From positions 1 through 6,902 of the forward strand of contig JAOTST010000082.1 of the NCBI GenBank assembly GCA_029864785.1: a DNA stretch of 6,902 nucleotides. The letters run 5' to 3'. The notes under the pieces were generated by a model. That model was given only the letters and a program-made list of their open reading frames with translations, searched no databases and was not told the origin of the DNA. Source of the stretch: Chromatiales bacterium (GTDB lineage Bacteria; Pseudomonadota; Gammaproteobacteria; Thiohalomonadales; Thiohalomonadaceae). This document shows, piece after piece, positions 1 through 6,222 of the stretch (within the stretch, counting starts at the first letter, position 1; each line of letters begins with the position of its first letter). Both the position numbers and the translations under genes were made by a program.

Positions 1-2
1 CT

Positions 3-440
3 CATGAGTTAGGGCACTTTCACCATCGACATATCCTTAAGCGACTACTACAGGTTGCCCTGATCTCATTCGCTGCATTAGCGATTCTTGGCTGGCTCTC
101 TGATCAGCTCTGGTTTTACCATGCACTAGGGATTACCACACCATCTTCACATCAGGCGTTAATCCTATTTATGTTGGTGATGCCCCTTGTTACCTTTTTT
201 ATTCAACCACTAATGTCCGCAGGATCTCGTAAGCATGAATATGAAGCGGATAGCTTTGCAGCAGACAAAAGCAGTGCTCAAGACCTGATCAGTGCGCTCG
301 TCAAACTCTATCAGGAAAATGCCAACACACTCACTCCAGATGCAATCTACTCCGCCTTTCACGATTCACATCCGCCGGCGCCTGTGCGTGTTGCCTACCT
401 CAACAAACTCAGCCAACAGCATATGGAGAAGAGCTCATGA
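3..440 (+). CDS. M48 family (Ste24-like) zinc metalloprotease, 3' part only
   Basis: The gene is cut by the left edge of the window; 145 C-terminal residues remain. The visible frame opens with HELGHFHHRHI, the HExxH zinc-binding motif of M48 (Ste24/HtpX-type) membrane metallopeptidases: two zinc-binding histidines and the catalytic glutamate. Two hydrophobic stretches follow, at visible residues about 17-39 and 49-71, consistent with membrane helices. Next comes SRKHEYEAD, whose Glu at nt 243-245 is the expected third zinc ligand (the EAD motif of the family). The C-terminal YSAFHDSHPPAPVRVAYL matches the usual Ste24 ending. By family knowledge it is an inner-membrane protease that cleaves membrane or misfolded proteins; its substrate here is unknown. 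Its TGA stop overlaps the next gene's ATG (ATGA), so translation is probably coupled. The family call is firm, but the start and N-terminal half cannot be seen. Confidence 0.93.
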   Translation, partial: HELGHFHHRHILKRLLQVALISFAALAILGWLSDQLWFYHALGITTPSSHQALILFMLVMPLVTFFIQPLMSAGSRKHEYEADSFAADKSSAQDLISALVKLYQENANTLTPDAIYSAFHDSHPPAPVRVAYLNKLSQQHMEKSS

Positions 441-742
441 AAATTGTCACCCTTATGCTGGCATTACTATTTGGCCTACTAAGCCAAAATAGTTTGGCCG
501 ATGTGGCACGCGGCGCACAACTTGAAAAGGAGAACTGTAGCCACTGCCATGCTGCTCGCTTTAACGGTGATCAAACAGCCATCTATCTTCGCAATAAAAG
601 AAGAGTTAACAGTTACAAGCAACTCACTTCACAGGTTCGTTTCTGTGAAAACAATTTAGAACTGACCTGGTTTGATAACCAAATACTTGATGTCAGTGAA
701 CATCTCAATCAACGCTATTACCATTTCACCCCTCAAAAATAG
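437..742 (+). CDS. small periplasmic class I-like cytochrome c, single heme
   Basis: This is a 101-residue protein with a Sec-type signal peptide: MK, a hydrophobic core at residues 3-15, and probable cleavage after Ala21 (SLA-D). The mature part has one heme-attachment motif, CSHCH (Cys34, Cys37, His38), preceded by the ARGAQLEKENC pattern usual in small c-type cytochromes. The C-terminal part (QVRFCENN, LTWFD, then VSEHLNQRYYHF) resembles a family of short proteobacterial cytochromes known to me only as uncharacterised. The mature protein has no methionine, so the usual Met axial ligand is absent; His89 or His96 could serve, or the heme may be five-coordinate. There is one extra cysteine, Cys70. 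The start is fixed by AGAAGAG just upstream and by the ATGA overlap with the protease gene. An electron-transfer or heme-sensing role in the periplasm is inferred; the redox partner is unknown. Confidence 0.88.
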   Translation: MKIVTLMLALLFGLLSQNSLADVARGAQLEKENCSHCHAARFNGDQTAIYLRNKRRVNSYKQLTSQVRFCENNLELTWFDNQILDVSEHLNQRYYHFTPQK

Positions 743-756
743 GTTAAGCTCCCACT

Positions 757-2217
757 ATGAATGAGACCTTAATCAAATGGATCCATGCAGTAAAAGATAT
801 TGAGCTGCCAGGAATCAGTCAAAATATCGACAAGGTAAAAAGCCTAACCCATCGCGACGATATCGATATGGAGCAGCTTAGTAATATCACTGAGCTCGAT
901 CTTGGCCTTTCATTACGACTCGTTCGCCGAATTAACCGAATTCAAAACAGTGGTGGACGCAGCCGCATCAACTCCATCAGCCAGGCCATTATGATGTTCG
1001 GGATGGATCAGATCAGGCAGCTACCCAACAAGCTACCTACACTGGATAGCATCAAAGATAACCCAAAAGTCACCTATCACTATCTGCGACTTTTAAAGCA
1101 GAGCTACCATGCTGCCTATCAGGCTCGACAGTGGGGTAGAGCACTACGTGATGAAGACCCCAACGAACTCTTTCTTGCAACCTTTCTGCGCACAATGGGG
1201 CATATGCTACTGTGGATACACTCGCCCGATAAGATGCTACAGATCGAAGAGATGATTTCAGATCGCGGCATTGACCCCGTCGAAGCGCAACACGTTACAT
1301 TTGGATTTGCCATCAATGAACTCTCCAAAGAGCTGGCAAAGTTATGGAATCTGCCCAGCCTGTTTCGAGAGAGCCTCTACCCAGAAAATGCGACACACCG
1401 ACGCGTACTCATCGTCTCTCTGGCAGTGCAGCTCAGTCGCTCCTGTCATACCGACTGGTATTCACGCGATACCCGCCTGATAGAAGATGACATTGCCGAG
1501 ATTCTGGGTAGAGATCGTAATGCAGCCGTCTCTATGATTCATGCCAACGCAGTAAAAGCGGCACGTATCAGTGCATTTATCAACCTACCTCATCCGGCCG
1601 CTAGATTAATCTATCCAGCCTATGAGATTGACCCCAACATTACCCATTCAACCGATATTTCTGCAGAAGAGTCCAATCGCATCAACCATCAGGATATTCA
1701 CTTCTGCCTTGCCCCACAGCTTCCCATCGTCGCTCGGATGGTTAAAAAGCTCGCATCACCAGAAAAGCTGGCAATGAAGATTATTGTTCAAACAGCGATG
1801 CAGGCAATGCATGATGGACTAGGGCTAAACCGAGTAGTATTTGGCCTGATCACCAATAATAATAGACAGATCAAGGCACGCAGCGTTATGGGGAGCGACA
1901 ACGATCTTCACTTTAACCAATTCAGTATTGATCTAAATGAAGGAACCCTATTTGAACGCATGATGACCGGCTCAAACACACTATGGGTTGATGAGCATAA
2001 CTGGAAAAAATATGGATCACTTATCCCTGAGAAGTTCCAACACAAGATAGGAAATAACGGTTTTTTTGTATCAACACTACACATTAATGGAAAGGCTGTT
2101 GGGCTCTTTTATGCCGACAGGCATAGCCATCACTGCCGTCTTGATGAACGCAGTTACCGACTCTTTAAACGAATATCAACAGAGGTCATCAAAAACCTCG
2201 AAGAGTTAATGGCTTAA
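757..2217 (+). CDS. HDOD domain protein with C-terminal GAF-like domain
   Basis: This is a 486-residue soluble protein with no signal peptide or membrane helix. Residues about 15-215 are an HDOD domain. Signature stretches are [13 protein letters not shown] (15-27), the [13 protein letters not shown] segment (48-60) that corresponds to the usual 'D..L..R.L...N' helix, and [19 protein letters not shown] (71-89). Residues about 320-480 look like a GAF domain, with [20 protein letters not shown], then LWVDEHNW, and the closing [11 protein letters not shown] strand. HDOD proteins are non-catalytic relatives of HD hydrolases, found in bacterial signalling and stress responses; the ligand of this GAF domain is unknown. 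The gene starts 14 bp after the cytochrome stop and is probably in the same operon. An AGG lies about 12 nt before the ATG. Its TAA overlaps the recR stop in TTAA at 2214-2217. The domain call is firm; the biological role is not. Confidence 0.88.
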   Translation: MNETLIKWIHAVKDIELPGISQNIDKVKSLTHRDDIDMEQLSNITELDLGLSLRLVRRINRIQNSGGRSRINSISQAIMMFGMDQIRQLPNKLPTLDSIKDNPKVTYHYLRLLKQSYHAAYQARQWGRALRDEDPNELFLATFLRTMGHMLLWIHSPDKMLQIEEMISDRGIDPVEAQHVTFGFAINELSKELAKLWNLPSLFRESLYPENATHRRVLIVSLAVQLSRSCHTDWYSRDTRLIEDDIAEILGRDRNAAVSMIHANAVKAARISAFINLPHPAARLIYPAYEIDPNITHSTDISAEESNRINHQDIHFCLAPQLPIVARMVKKLASPEKLAMKIIVQTAMQAMHDGLGLNRVVFGLITNNNRQIKARSVMGSDNDLHFNQFSIDLNEGTLFERMMTGSNTLWVDEHNWKKYGSLIPEKFQHKIGNNGFFVSTLHINGKAVGLFYADRHSHHCRLDERSYRLFKRISTEVIKNLEELMA

Positions 2218-2810
2218 ACCTCAACCCGCCCTCTAAAGGCGTGGGCTAACGTATTGCCATCAAAGAACTCCAACTCCCCACCCATCGGAATGCCGTGGGC
2301 AAGACGCGTCACTTTAATATTTCGCTGGTGAACCATCTCACTAATGTAGTGCGCAGTCGCTTCACCCTCAACCGTTGGGTTGGTTGCCAGAATCACCTCT
2401 TCAATCTCACCTTCATTGAGACGCTCCGCTAGCTTGTCGAGACCGATATCGTCAGGACCTATGCCATCAAGTGGTGAGAGCCGCCCCATCAACACAAAAT
2501 ATTTACCCTGATAACCGCTCATCATCTCCAATGCATGGAGATCGGCAGGACTCTCAACAACACAGAGCAACTTCCCATCACGCTCAGCATCATCACAAAT
2601 TTTACAGCGACCCGCCTCGGCGAGAGTGCGACAGCGATCACAATGGCCGACCTGCTCCACAGCATCGGTTAGTGCCTGCGCGAGTGTTTTAGCGCCGTCA
2701 CGATCTCGCTCAAGCAGATGAAACGCAATACGCTGAGCCGACTTCGGACCCACGCCGGGCAGACAGCGAAGTGCCTCAATAAGGCGATCAATAGCGGGGC
2801 TAAATCCCAT
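2214..2810 (-). CDS. recR: recombination mediator protein RecR
   Basis: This 198-residue protein is close to the usual 200 or so of RecR. The helix-hairpin-helix DNA-binding segment [20 protein letters not shown] is at residues 14-33. A four-cysteine zinc finger follows (Cys57, Cys60, Cys69, Cys72). A Toprim domain spans about 80-175, with the acidic [11 protein letters not shown] at 84-94, then [10 protein letters not shown] and [12 protein letters not shown]. The C-terminal Walker-B-like part ends in [12 protein letters not shown]. RecR works with RecO (and RecF) to load RecA onto SSB-coated gapped DNA. It is the last gene of the dnaX-ybaB-recR block, 18 bp after ybaB. The SD sequence before the ATG is weak, which fits dependence on upstream translation. 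Its stop codon overlaps the stop of the convergent HDOD gene. The family is unmistakable. Confidence 0.98.
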   Translation of the reverse strand: MGFSPAIDRLIEALRCLPGVGPKSAQRIAFHLLERDRDGAKTLAQALTDAVEQVGHCDRCRTLAEAGRCKICDDAERDGKLLCVVESPADLHALEMMSGYQGKYFVLMGRLSPLDGIGPDDIGLDKLAERLNEGEIEEVILATNPTVEGEATAHYISEMVHQRNIKVTRLAHGIPMGGELEFFDGNTLAHAFRGRVEV

Positions 2811-2828
2811 CGTTACTTGAGCTCAGGC

Positions 2829-3152
2829 CTAAAAGGGTAGCTTCATTCCGGCAGGCAGATTAAGACCGGCAGTCATTCCCGACATCTTATCCTGATTCTG
2901 CTCTTCAACCTGACGCACTGCATCGTTGACCGCTGCTGCGAGTAGATCCTCTAGCATCTCTTTATCATCGCCCATCAGGCTATCATCGATCGATACGCGC
3001 TTAACATCATGGCGCCCCGTCATCAAAACAGAAACCATACCCCCACCCGATTTTCCAGTCACTTCCATATTGGCCAGCTCTTCCTGCGCCTTTTTCATAT
3101 CCGCCTGCATCTTCTGAGCCTGCTTCATGATGTTTCCAAGTCCACCTTTCAT
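2829..3152 (-). CDS. ybaB: YbaB/EbfC family nucleoid-associated protein
   Basis: This 107-residue protein matches the YbaB/EbfC family in length (E. coli YbaB is 109). It has an N-terminal amphipathic helix ([23 protein letters not shown], about residues 9-31), a glycine-rich turn ([14 protein letters not shown]), then [32 protein letters not shown] and a flexible Gly/Met/Pro-rich tail. Family members form homodimers that bind DNA as nucleoid-associated proteins. The gene lies between dnaX and recR, as in E. coli and many other bacteria. The start is supported by a GAGGTAG ribosome binding site about 7 nt upstream of the ATG. The 41-bp gap to dnaX is AT-rich and could hold an internal promoter, but no convincing -35/-10 pair was seen. 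Confidence 0.97.
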   Translation of the reverse strand: MKGGLGNIMKQAQKMQADMKKAQEELANMEVTGKSGGGMVSVLMTGRHDVKRVSIDDSLMGDDKEMLEDLLAAAVNDAVRQVEEQNQDKMSGMTAGLNLPAGMKLPF

Positions 3153-3193
3153 GATCTATCTACCTCAATATTTCTCTATATAAATTTTAGTGA

Positions 3194-5020
3194 TTAATTA
3201 ATTGGCTTTACAGAATCTGGAACGACATGCGCACCAAACTGCTCTTGCAACGAATGTACCATAGGGTCATCAGCAATCGCCGACTCGGCTTGAGCCTGCC
3301 GCTTCGCTGCCTGCAATTTTTTAAGATCCGCTGGCGACTGCTGTTTTGTCGATGCGACCTCAATCTCAAGCTTTATCTTACGCTCCATAAAATTACTCAA
3401 GGCATCTGAAAGCACCTGCTCACGCTGCTCATGCCGCAGATGCGTGCACGACTCAACCAGATGGAGTCGAATAGTATCGCTATCGGCATAGATCAGCACA
3501 CAGTTCTCGGCAAGCTGACGAACCATTGCCGTCAATGGCAAGGTATTAACCCATGTGAGCCACTGCTGATCGAGATCATTATTACTTGAAGCGGCCTGAA
3601 TATCGGCAAACATCTCTTTTGCTACAGAGCCATCCTGCTTTGGAGCTTGGGCAGACATTGGAATAGGCTCAGCTACGGATTCAAGCGGGGATGATAGAGG
3701 CGGAGATTCAGTCCGCGTCTGTTGTAACTCTTCGGCAACACCCTCTAACTGCGAGGCAACACTATTTGATTCTGGTACCTGCACTGATATCGACTCAGCC
3801 TCATGAATAGATGAAGGCGTTTCCTGAACCGATAACGGGGACTCCGCTTCTTGCGGGGTTACGGTTTCAACTGTTTTTTTTTCAGCCACCGGGCGGCTGG
3901 CTACAGGTGTCTGTGGCACCGATTGAGAGGCCGAAGTCTGGGGCTGAAATGCGAGCATACGCAACATCACCATCTCAAATCCGCTTCTAAGATCGGGAGC
4001 CAGAGGCAGATCCCGCAAACCATTAATACCAATCTGGTAGTAGAGCTGCACGCTCTCACGATCGACCTGGCCTGCGATCTCCCGTAACTGCTCCGTCTCA
4101 CCAAAGCGTTCATGGGCAGTCTCGGGGATCACCTGATAGATGGCGATCTGCTGTAATGCATGGTTCACCCCATTCAGTGCATTACTGTAGTCACCACCAA
4201 GTTCGCCAATCTGTTCGATCTCATTAAGCATCGCCGCACCATCACCGTTAATAAGCTGCCGTAACAACTGCACGATACGGGTACGATCGATGGTGCCGAG
4301 CATCTCACGCACCTCCTCACTCTTCAGCTCACCATTACCATAAGAGATCGCCTGATCCAGCAGACTCAGCGCATCACGCATACTGCCTTGAGCAGCACCA
4401 GCAATCTCCCACAGCGCCTCTTCAACAAAAGGTATCTTCTCTTCGGTAAGGATGTGGGCGAGGTGCCCCTGAATCTCCTCTCCAGTAAGCTGCTTAAGAT
4501 TGAACTGTAGGCAGCGCGAAAGAATCGTCGCTGGCAGCTTCTGCGGATCGGTCGTAGCGAAGATAAACTTCACATGGGGAGGAGGCTCCTCCAACGTCTT
4601 CAGCAGCGCATTAAAGCTGTGTTTAGAGAGCATGTGTACCTCATCAATGAGGTAGACCTTGTAACGACCCCGGGTCGGCACATACTGCACATTATCGAGC
4701 AGTTCACGGGTATCATCGACCTTGGTGCGCGAGGCGGCATCGACCTCAATCAGGTCAACAAAACGTCCCTCATCGATCTCGGTGCAACTACTACATTGAC
4801 CGCATGGGGTGGAGCTAAGCCCCTCTTCACAGTTGATCGACTTAGCAAGAATACGCGCCAGAGTGGTCTTACCAACACCACGAGTACCGGTAAACAGAAA
4901 CGCGTGATGAAGCCTGTCGTTATCGAGCGCATTGATGAGTGGTTTAAGCGCATGCTGCTGCCCAACCATTTGGGAGAAGTTGCGCGGGCGCCAGCGACGG
5001 GCGAGGACTTGATAGCTCAT
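3194..5020 (-). CDS. dnaX: DNA polymerase III subunits tau/gamma (DnaX)
   Basis: The tau form has 608 residues (E. coli 643). It is the clamp-loader ATPase that loads the beta clamp; full-length tau also links polymerase cores and helicase. Visible features are the start MSYQVLARRWRP, Walker A GTRGVGKT (45-52), four zinc cysteines (64, 73, 76, 79), Walker B LIDE (124-127), and the SRC motif (168-170) with arginine finger Arg169. Domain III ends near residue 358 (LRMLAFQP). A low-complexity Ser/Pro/Glu/Gln linker follows (about 359-450), then tau-specific domains IV-V ending in DPMVHSLQEQFGAHVVPDSVKPIN. I chose the ATG at 5020: the in-frame ATG at 5137 would add 39 residues unlike any DnaX and lies inside the SRP RNA gene. 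Codons 380-383 contain nine consecutive A residues, a likely slippage site for making gamma. The SD sequence is weak. Confidence 0.97.
   Translation of the reverse strand: MSYQVLARRWRPRNFSQMVGQQHALKPLINALDNDRLHHAFLFTGTRGVGKTTLARILAKSINCEEGLSSTPCGQCSSCTEIDEGRFVDLIEVDAASRTKVDDTRELLDNVQYVPTRGRYKVYLIDEVHMLSKHSFNALLKTLEEPPPHVKFIFATTDPQKLPATILSRCLQFNLKQLTGEEIQGHLAHILTEEKIPFVEEALWEIAGAAQGSMRDALSLLDQAISYGNGELKSEEVREMLGTIDRTRIVQLLRQLINGDGAAMLNEIEQIGELGGDYSNALNGVNHALQQIAIYQVIPETAHERFGETEQLREIAGQVDRESVQLYYQIGINGLRDLPLAPDLRSGFEMVMLRMLAFQPQTSASQSVPQTPVASRPVAEKKTVETVTPQEAESPLSVQETPSSIHEAESISVQVPESNSVASQLEGVAEELQQTRTESPPLSSPLESVAEPIPMSAQAPKQDGSVAKEMFADIQAASSNNDLDQQWLTWVNTLPLTAMVRQLAENCVLIYADSDTIRLHLVESCTHLRHEQREQVLSDALSNFMERKIKLEIEVASTKQQSPADLKKLQAAKRQAQAESAIADDPMVHSLQEQFGAHVVPDSVKPIN
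3867..3882 (-). other. A9 slippage/frameshift site in dnaX with early out-of-frame stops
   Basis: Read on the - strand, codons 380-383 of dnaX are GAA AAA AAA ACA, a run of nine A (3874-3882). After a -1 shift, or one inserted A in the mRNA, reading continues AAC AGT TGA and stops at 3867-3869, giving a 384-residue protein. After a +1 shift, or loss of one A, reading continues CAG TTG AAA CCG TAA and stops after 386 residues. Either product keeps ATPase domains I-III and loses the tau-specific domains, which is the layout of gamma. By known precedent, E. coli makes gamma by ribosomal -1 frameshifting at A6G, and Thermus thermophilus by transcriptional slippage on an A9 run. Use of the site here is inferred. 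Confidence 0.75.
3883..3899 (-). other. RNA hairpin immediately 5' of the dnaX A9 run
   Basis: On the mRNA strand, CAGCCGCCCGGTGGCTG folds into a 7-bp stem (one G-U pair) with a CCG triloop and is followed directly by the nine A residues. A hairpin sitting against a homopolymer could affect polymerase slippage on the nascent RNA. The stem also encodes ordinary linker residues, so it may be fortuitous. A second, weaker hairpin (CCGC-AAGAA-GCGG, 3844-3856) lies about 17 nt downstream of the run. Confidence 0.4.
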
Positions 5021-5059
5021 TTTCTGCTTTAAAGACCCTTCACGAGTTTCTAGAAATAA

Positions 5060-5172
5060 GATGGGACCATGCCAGCCACACCTCGGCACCCGAATCCACC
5101 GCTGTGGCTGCTCCCTTCCGGGCCTGACCAAGTTCACAGTTTATCGTCGCGAAGGGACCGGCATGAATCACC
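5060..5172 (-). ncRNA. ffs: bacterial small signal recognition particle RNA (4.5S RNA)
   Basis: On the - strand, the segment around 5103-5131 reads GGTCAGGCCCGGAAGGGAGCAGCC, flanked by CTGTG and CACAG. This is the conserved helix 8 of SRP RNA, with its GGAA tetraloop and the symmetric and asymmetric internal loops that bind Ffh. Outer arms pair as CATGCC (about 5160-5165) with GGCATG (about 5067-5072), and GGTG near 5172 can pair with CATC near 5060. This gives a rod of about 113 nt, close to the 114 nt of E. coli 4.5S RNA. With Ffh and FtsY it targets nascent membrane proteins to the translocon. It lies 39 bp upstream of the dnaX start. No hairpin-plus-U-tract terminator follows, so the RNA may be processed from a longer transcript. 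Identity is firm; ends are uncertain by about 10 nt. Confidence 0.93.
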
Positions 5173-5179
5173 GAGGCGA

Positions 5180-5188
5180 ATTCTAACA
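5180..5188 (-). promoter_or_regulatory. putative extended -10 promoter of the SRP RNA gene
   Basis: The - strand reads TGTTAGAAT, an extended -10 (TGn plus TAGAAT), about 7 bp before the predicted RNA 5' end at 5172. The stretch between them, TCGCCTC, is GC-rich, as is typical of stringently controlled stable-RNA promoters. No good -35 hexamer lies at 16-18 bp spacing, which the extended -10 could offset. The start site is inferred from the RNA fold, not measured. Confidence 0.5.
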
Positions 5189-5259
5189 ATCTGTGGGGGT
5201 GGAGGCTATCGTTATTCCGGTTAAATTCTCTTTTTTAGCTGGCTACTCATCCAGACAAA

Positions 5260-5336
5260 GGGTCGGAGTCAAATTGAGACCTAACCTCTGTAATTAATGC
5301 ACATCACTTAAATCAAAATCAATTTGACTCCGACCC
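5260..5336. repeat. REP/BIME-like inverted repeat, 17-bp perfect arms
   Basis: GGGTCGGAGTCAAATTG at 5260-5276 is the exact reverse complement of CAATTTGACTCCGACCC at 5320-5336, with 43 bp of AT-rich sequence between. It lies 20 bp beyond the transposase stop and about 70 bp from the SRP RNA promoter. Read from the transposase it could fold behind the gene and shield it from neighbouring transcription, but there is no clean U-tract, so I do not call it a terminator. Confidence 0.85.
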
Positions 5337-5356
5337 CATACAAACACCAGCCCCAA

Positions 5357-6085
5357 CTACCGACCAGAACCTAATCTCGCCACCTTCAACAAAAACTCAG
5401 CCTGCCCAATCCCCAGCCCCTTTTCGGTACCACGTCGAATCTCAGTTAAAGTTTTACGATCCAGCATCTCCTTACACAACTCCCTATAACACCCCCTGGT
5501 GTCGAGGTTAGTCTCTTTTGATGCCGATACGCTGCCAACAACTCCAGTGTCGGAGTCAGGCCTTTTTGACTCCGATACGTTACCAGCCAAACCAATAAAA
5601 TCACAAAAAATCGAATGAGGTGTCACCAACTTGTCACTCTTTCCCAGCCCATTGGCATGGTAACTGGAATAGGGATAGTCCTCAGGTCGTTTGGCAATAC
5701 CCGCTCGAACCGAATTGAGCTCAATATAGCGATAACACGATAAAAGATAACGGTCAGTATCGACTAGGCTCGACTTATAACGTCCCTCCCACAACGAACC
5801 ACTACGATGATAGGTACGATTAAAGTATTGGGCATAACGCCGTCCCAACGACTGCATCGTTTTTGGCAGGCTTGATTCACTGGAGGGTGTCGCCAACAGA
5901 TGCAGATGATTATTCATAAGCACCCAAGCATGTATCGCCAGCTCATGCTTTACAGCGCCCTCATACAAACACTGATAGAGAAAGCGAAAATCCTCATGAC
6001 GAGCCAAAATGGGATCACGATTATGTCCACGCACCACCACATGCTGGGGTTGATCAGGTAAATATAGACGCTGCCTTCTTGGCAC
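5357..6085 (-). CDS. REP-associated tyrosine transposase (RAYT, HUH/Y1 type)
   Basis: This 242-residue protein is of the IS200-like Y1 transposase superfamily. The N-terminal PRRQRLYLPDQPQHVVVRGHNRDPI is typical of RAYTs. The HUH metal-binding motif is NNHLHLL (His60, His62). SLGRRYAQYFNR and GSLWEGRYKSSLV follow (79-108). The probable catalytic tyrosine is Tyr120 in YRYIELNSVRAG, aligned by eye with Tyr115 of E. coli TnpA-REP. The C-terminus (LTEIRRGTEKGLGIGQAEFLLKVARLG) matches the family tail. Between FIGLAG and CYRELCKEM there is an extra stretch of about 32 residues made of two 16-residue repeats, coded by DNA containing a REP-like palindrome. The start is GTG at 6085, preceded by AAGGAG with 6-nt spacing. 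Catalytic residues and frame look intact, so the enzyme may be functional. It would nick and rejoin single-stranded REP DNA. Confidence 0.9.
   Translation of the reverse strand: MPRRQRLYLPDQPQHVVVRGHNRDPILARHEDFRFLYQCLYEGAVKHELAIHAWVLMNNHLHLLATPSSESSLPKTMQSLGRRYAQYFNRTYHRSGSLWEGRYKSSLVDTDRYLLSCYRYIELNSVRAGIAKRPEDYPYSSYHANGLGKSDKLVTPHSIFCDFIGLAGNVSESKRPDSDTGVVGSVSASKETNLDTRGCYRELCKEMLDRKTLTEIRRGTEKGLGIGQAEFLLKVARLGSGR
5499..5587. repeat. degenerate 48-bp tandem duplication inside the RAYT gene
   Basis: Segments 5499-5539 and 5547-5587 start 48 bp apart and match at 30 of 41 aligned positions by my count. Because 48 is divisible by three, the frame is kept and the protein gains two similar 16-residue units, AGNVSESKRPDSDTGV and VGSVSASKETNLDTRG. 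The 5547-5587 copy keeps an intact REP-like palindrome; in the other copy the two arms no longer pair. Confidence 0.75.
5550..5575. repeat. compact REP-like palindrome within the RAYT coding sequence
   Basis: TCGGAGTCA at 5550-5558 and TGACTCCGA at 5567-5575 form a 9-bp perfect stem with an 8-nt loop. The stem is the core of the same motif found in the four flanking arms (TCGGAGTCA), so it is a third copy of this repeat family, here in frame and translated on the - strand as SESKRPDSD. Confidence 0.8.
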
Positions 6086-6113
6086 AGTTATCTCCTTCTA
6101 TCCAGCGGGGTCG

Positions 6114-6216
6114 GGGTCGGAGTAAAAACCAACCCAGCCCCCCCTATTATGACTCAGGTACACCCAGAGATAAATATGCAACAAATCAATAGGTTACAGG
6201 ATTTTGACTCCGACCC
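6114..6216. repeat. REP/BIME-like inverted repeat, 15-bp arms with one mismatch
   Basis: GGGTCGGAGTAAAAA at 6114-6128 pairs with TTTTGACTCCGACCC at 6202-6216, with one mismatch and 73 bp between. The left arm is preceded by an overlapping duplication (GGGGTCGGGGTCGG). It begins 17 bp upstream of the transposase ribosome binding site, so the repeat is part of that gene's 5' region. The intervening DNA has no gene and no other clear feature. Confidence 0.8.
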
Positions 6217-6222
6217 ATAGTG

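Larger units (their letters stand above)
5257..6219 (-). mobile_element. REP-RAYT unit: transposase gene bracketed by REP-like inverted pairs
   Basis: A REP-associated tyrosine transposase gene is bracketed by two pairs of opposed arms sharing the core GGGTCGGAGTCAAA. Arms are at 5260-5276 and 5320-5336 on the 3' side of the gene, and at 6114-6128 and 6202-6216 on the 5' side. The outermost arms (5260 and 6216) also point at each other, so the whole 957-bp segment is bounded by inverted repeats. Two arms share an extra TATGGG on their outer side (5332-5339 and 6214-6219 regions). By family knowledge, RAYTs bind and cleave REP/BIME sequences as single strands and are usually domesticated single-copy genes, not active transposons. 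The limits given are those of the visible arms; no target-site duplication was found. Confidence 0.7.

Noticed and set aside
2227..2241. CGCC/GGCG hairpin near the recR 3' end as a terminator
   Set aside because: The stem is only 4 bp with a 7-nt loop, lies inside the recR coding sequence, and is not followed by a T-run on either strand.
3153..3193. AT-rich gap between dnaX and ybaB as an internal promoter
   Set aside because: TATA-like words are present, but no -35/-10 pair with proper spacing stands out; AT-richness alone is not enough.
4574..5032. 152-codon open frame on the + strand within dnaX
   Set aside because: It is antisense to the highly conserved ATPase domain, has no convincing ribosome binding site or recognisable domain, and is a shadow of dnaX.
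5047..5056. Perfect 10-bp palindrome TTTCTAGAAA between ffs and dnaX as an operator
   Set aside because: A single short AT-rich palindrome is easily due to chance, and no regulator or second copy is visible.
5021..5137. In-frame extension of dnaX by 39 residues to an ATG at 5137
   Set aside because: The added residues resemble no DnaX N-terminus, the sequence is the SRP RNA gene, and the canonical start MSYQVLARRWRP is encoded at 5020.
5260..5336. REP inverted repeat as an intrinsic terminator of the transposase gene
   Set aside because: The loop is 43 nt and no proper U-tract follows the outer arm, so the repeat is better explained as a REP/BIME-like element.
5489..5502. ACACC-CCCT-GGTGT hairpin within the transposase gene
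   Set aside because: It is a 5-bp stem unrelated to the REP core motif and within coding sequence; it is probably fortuitous.
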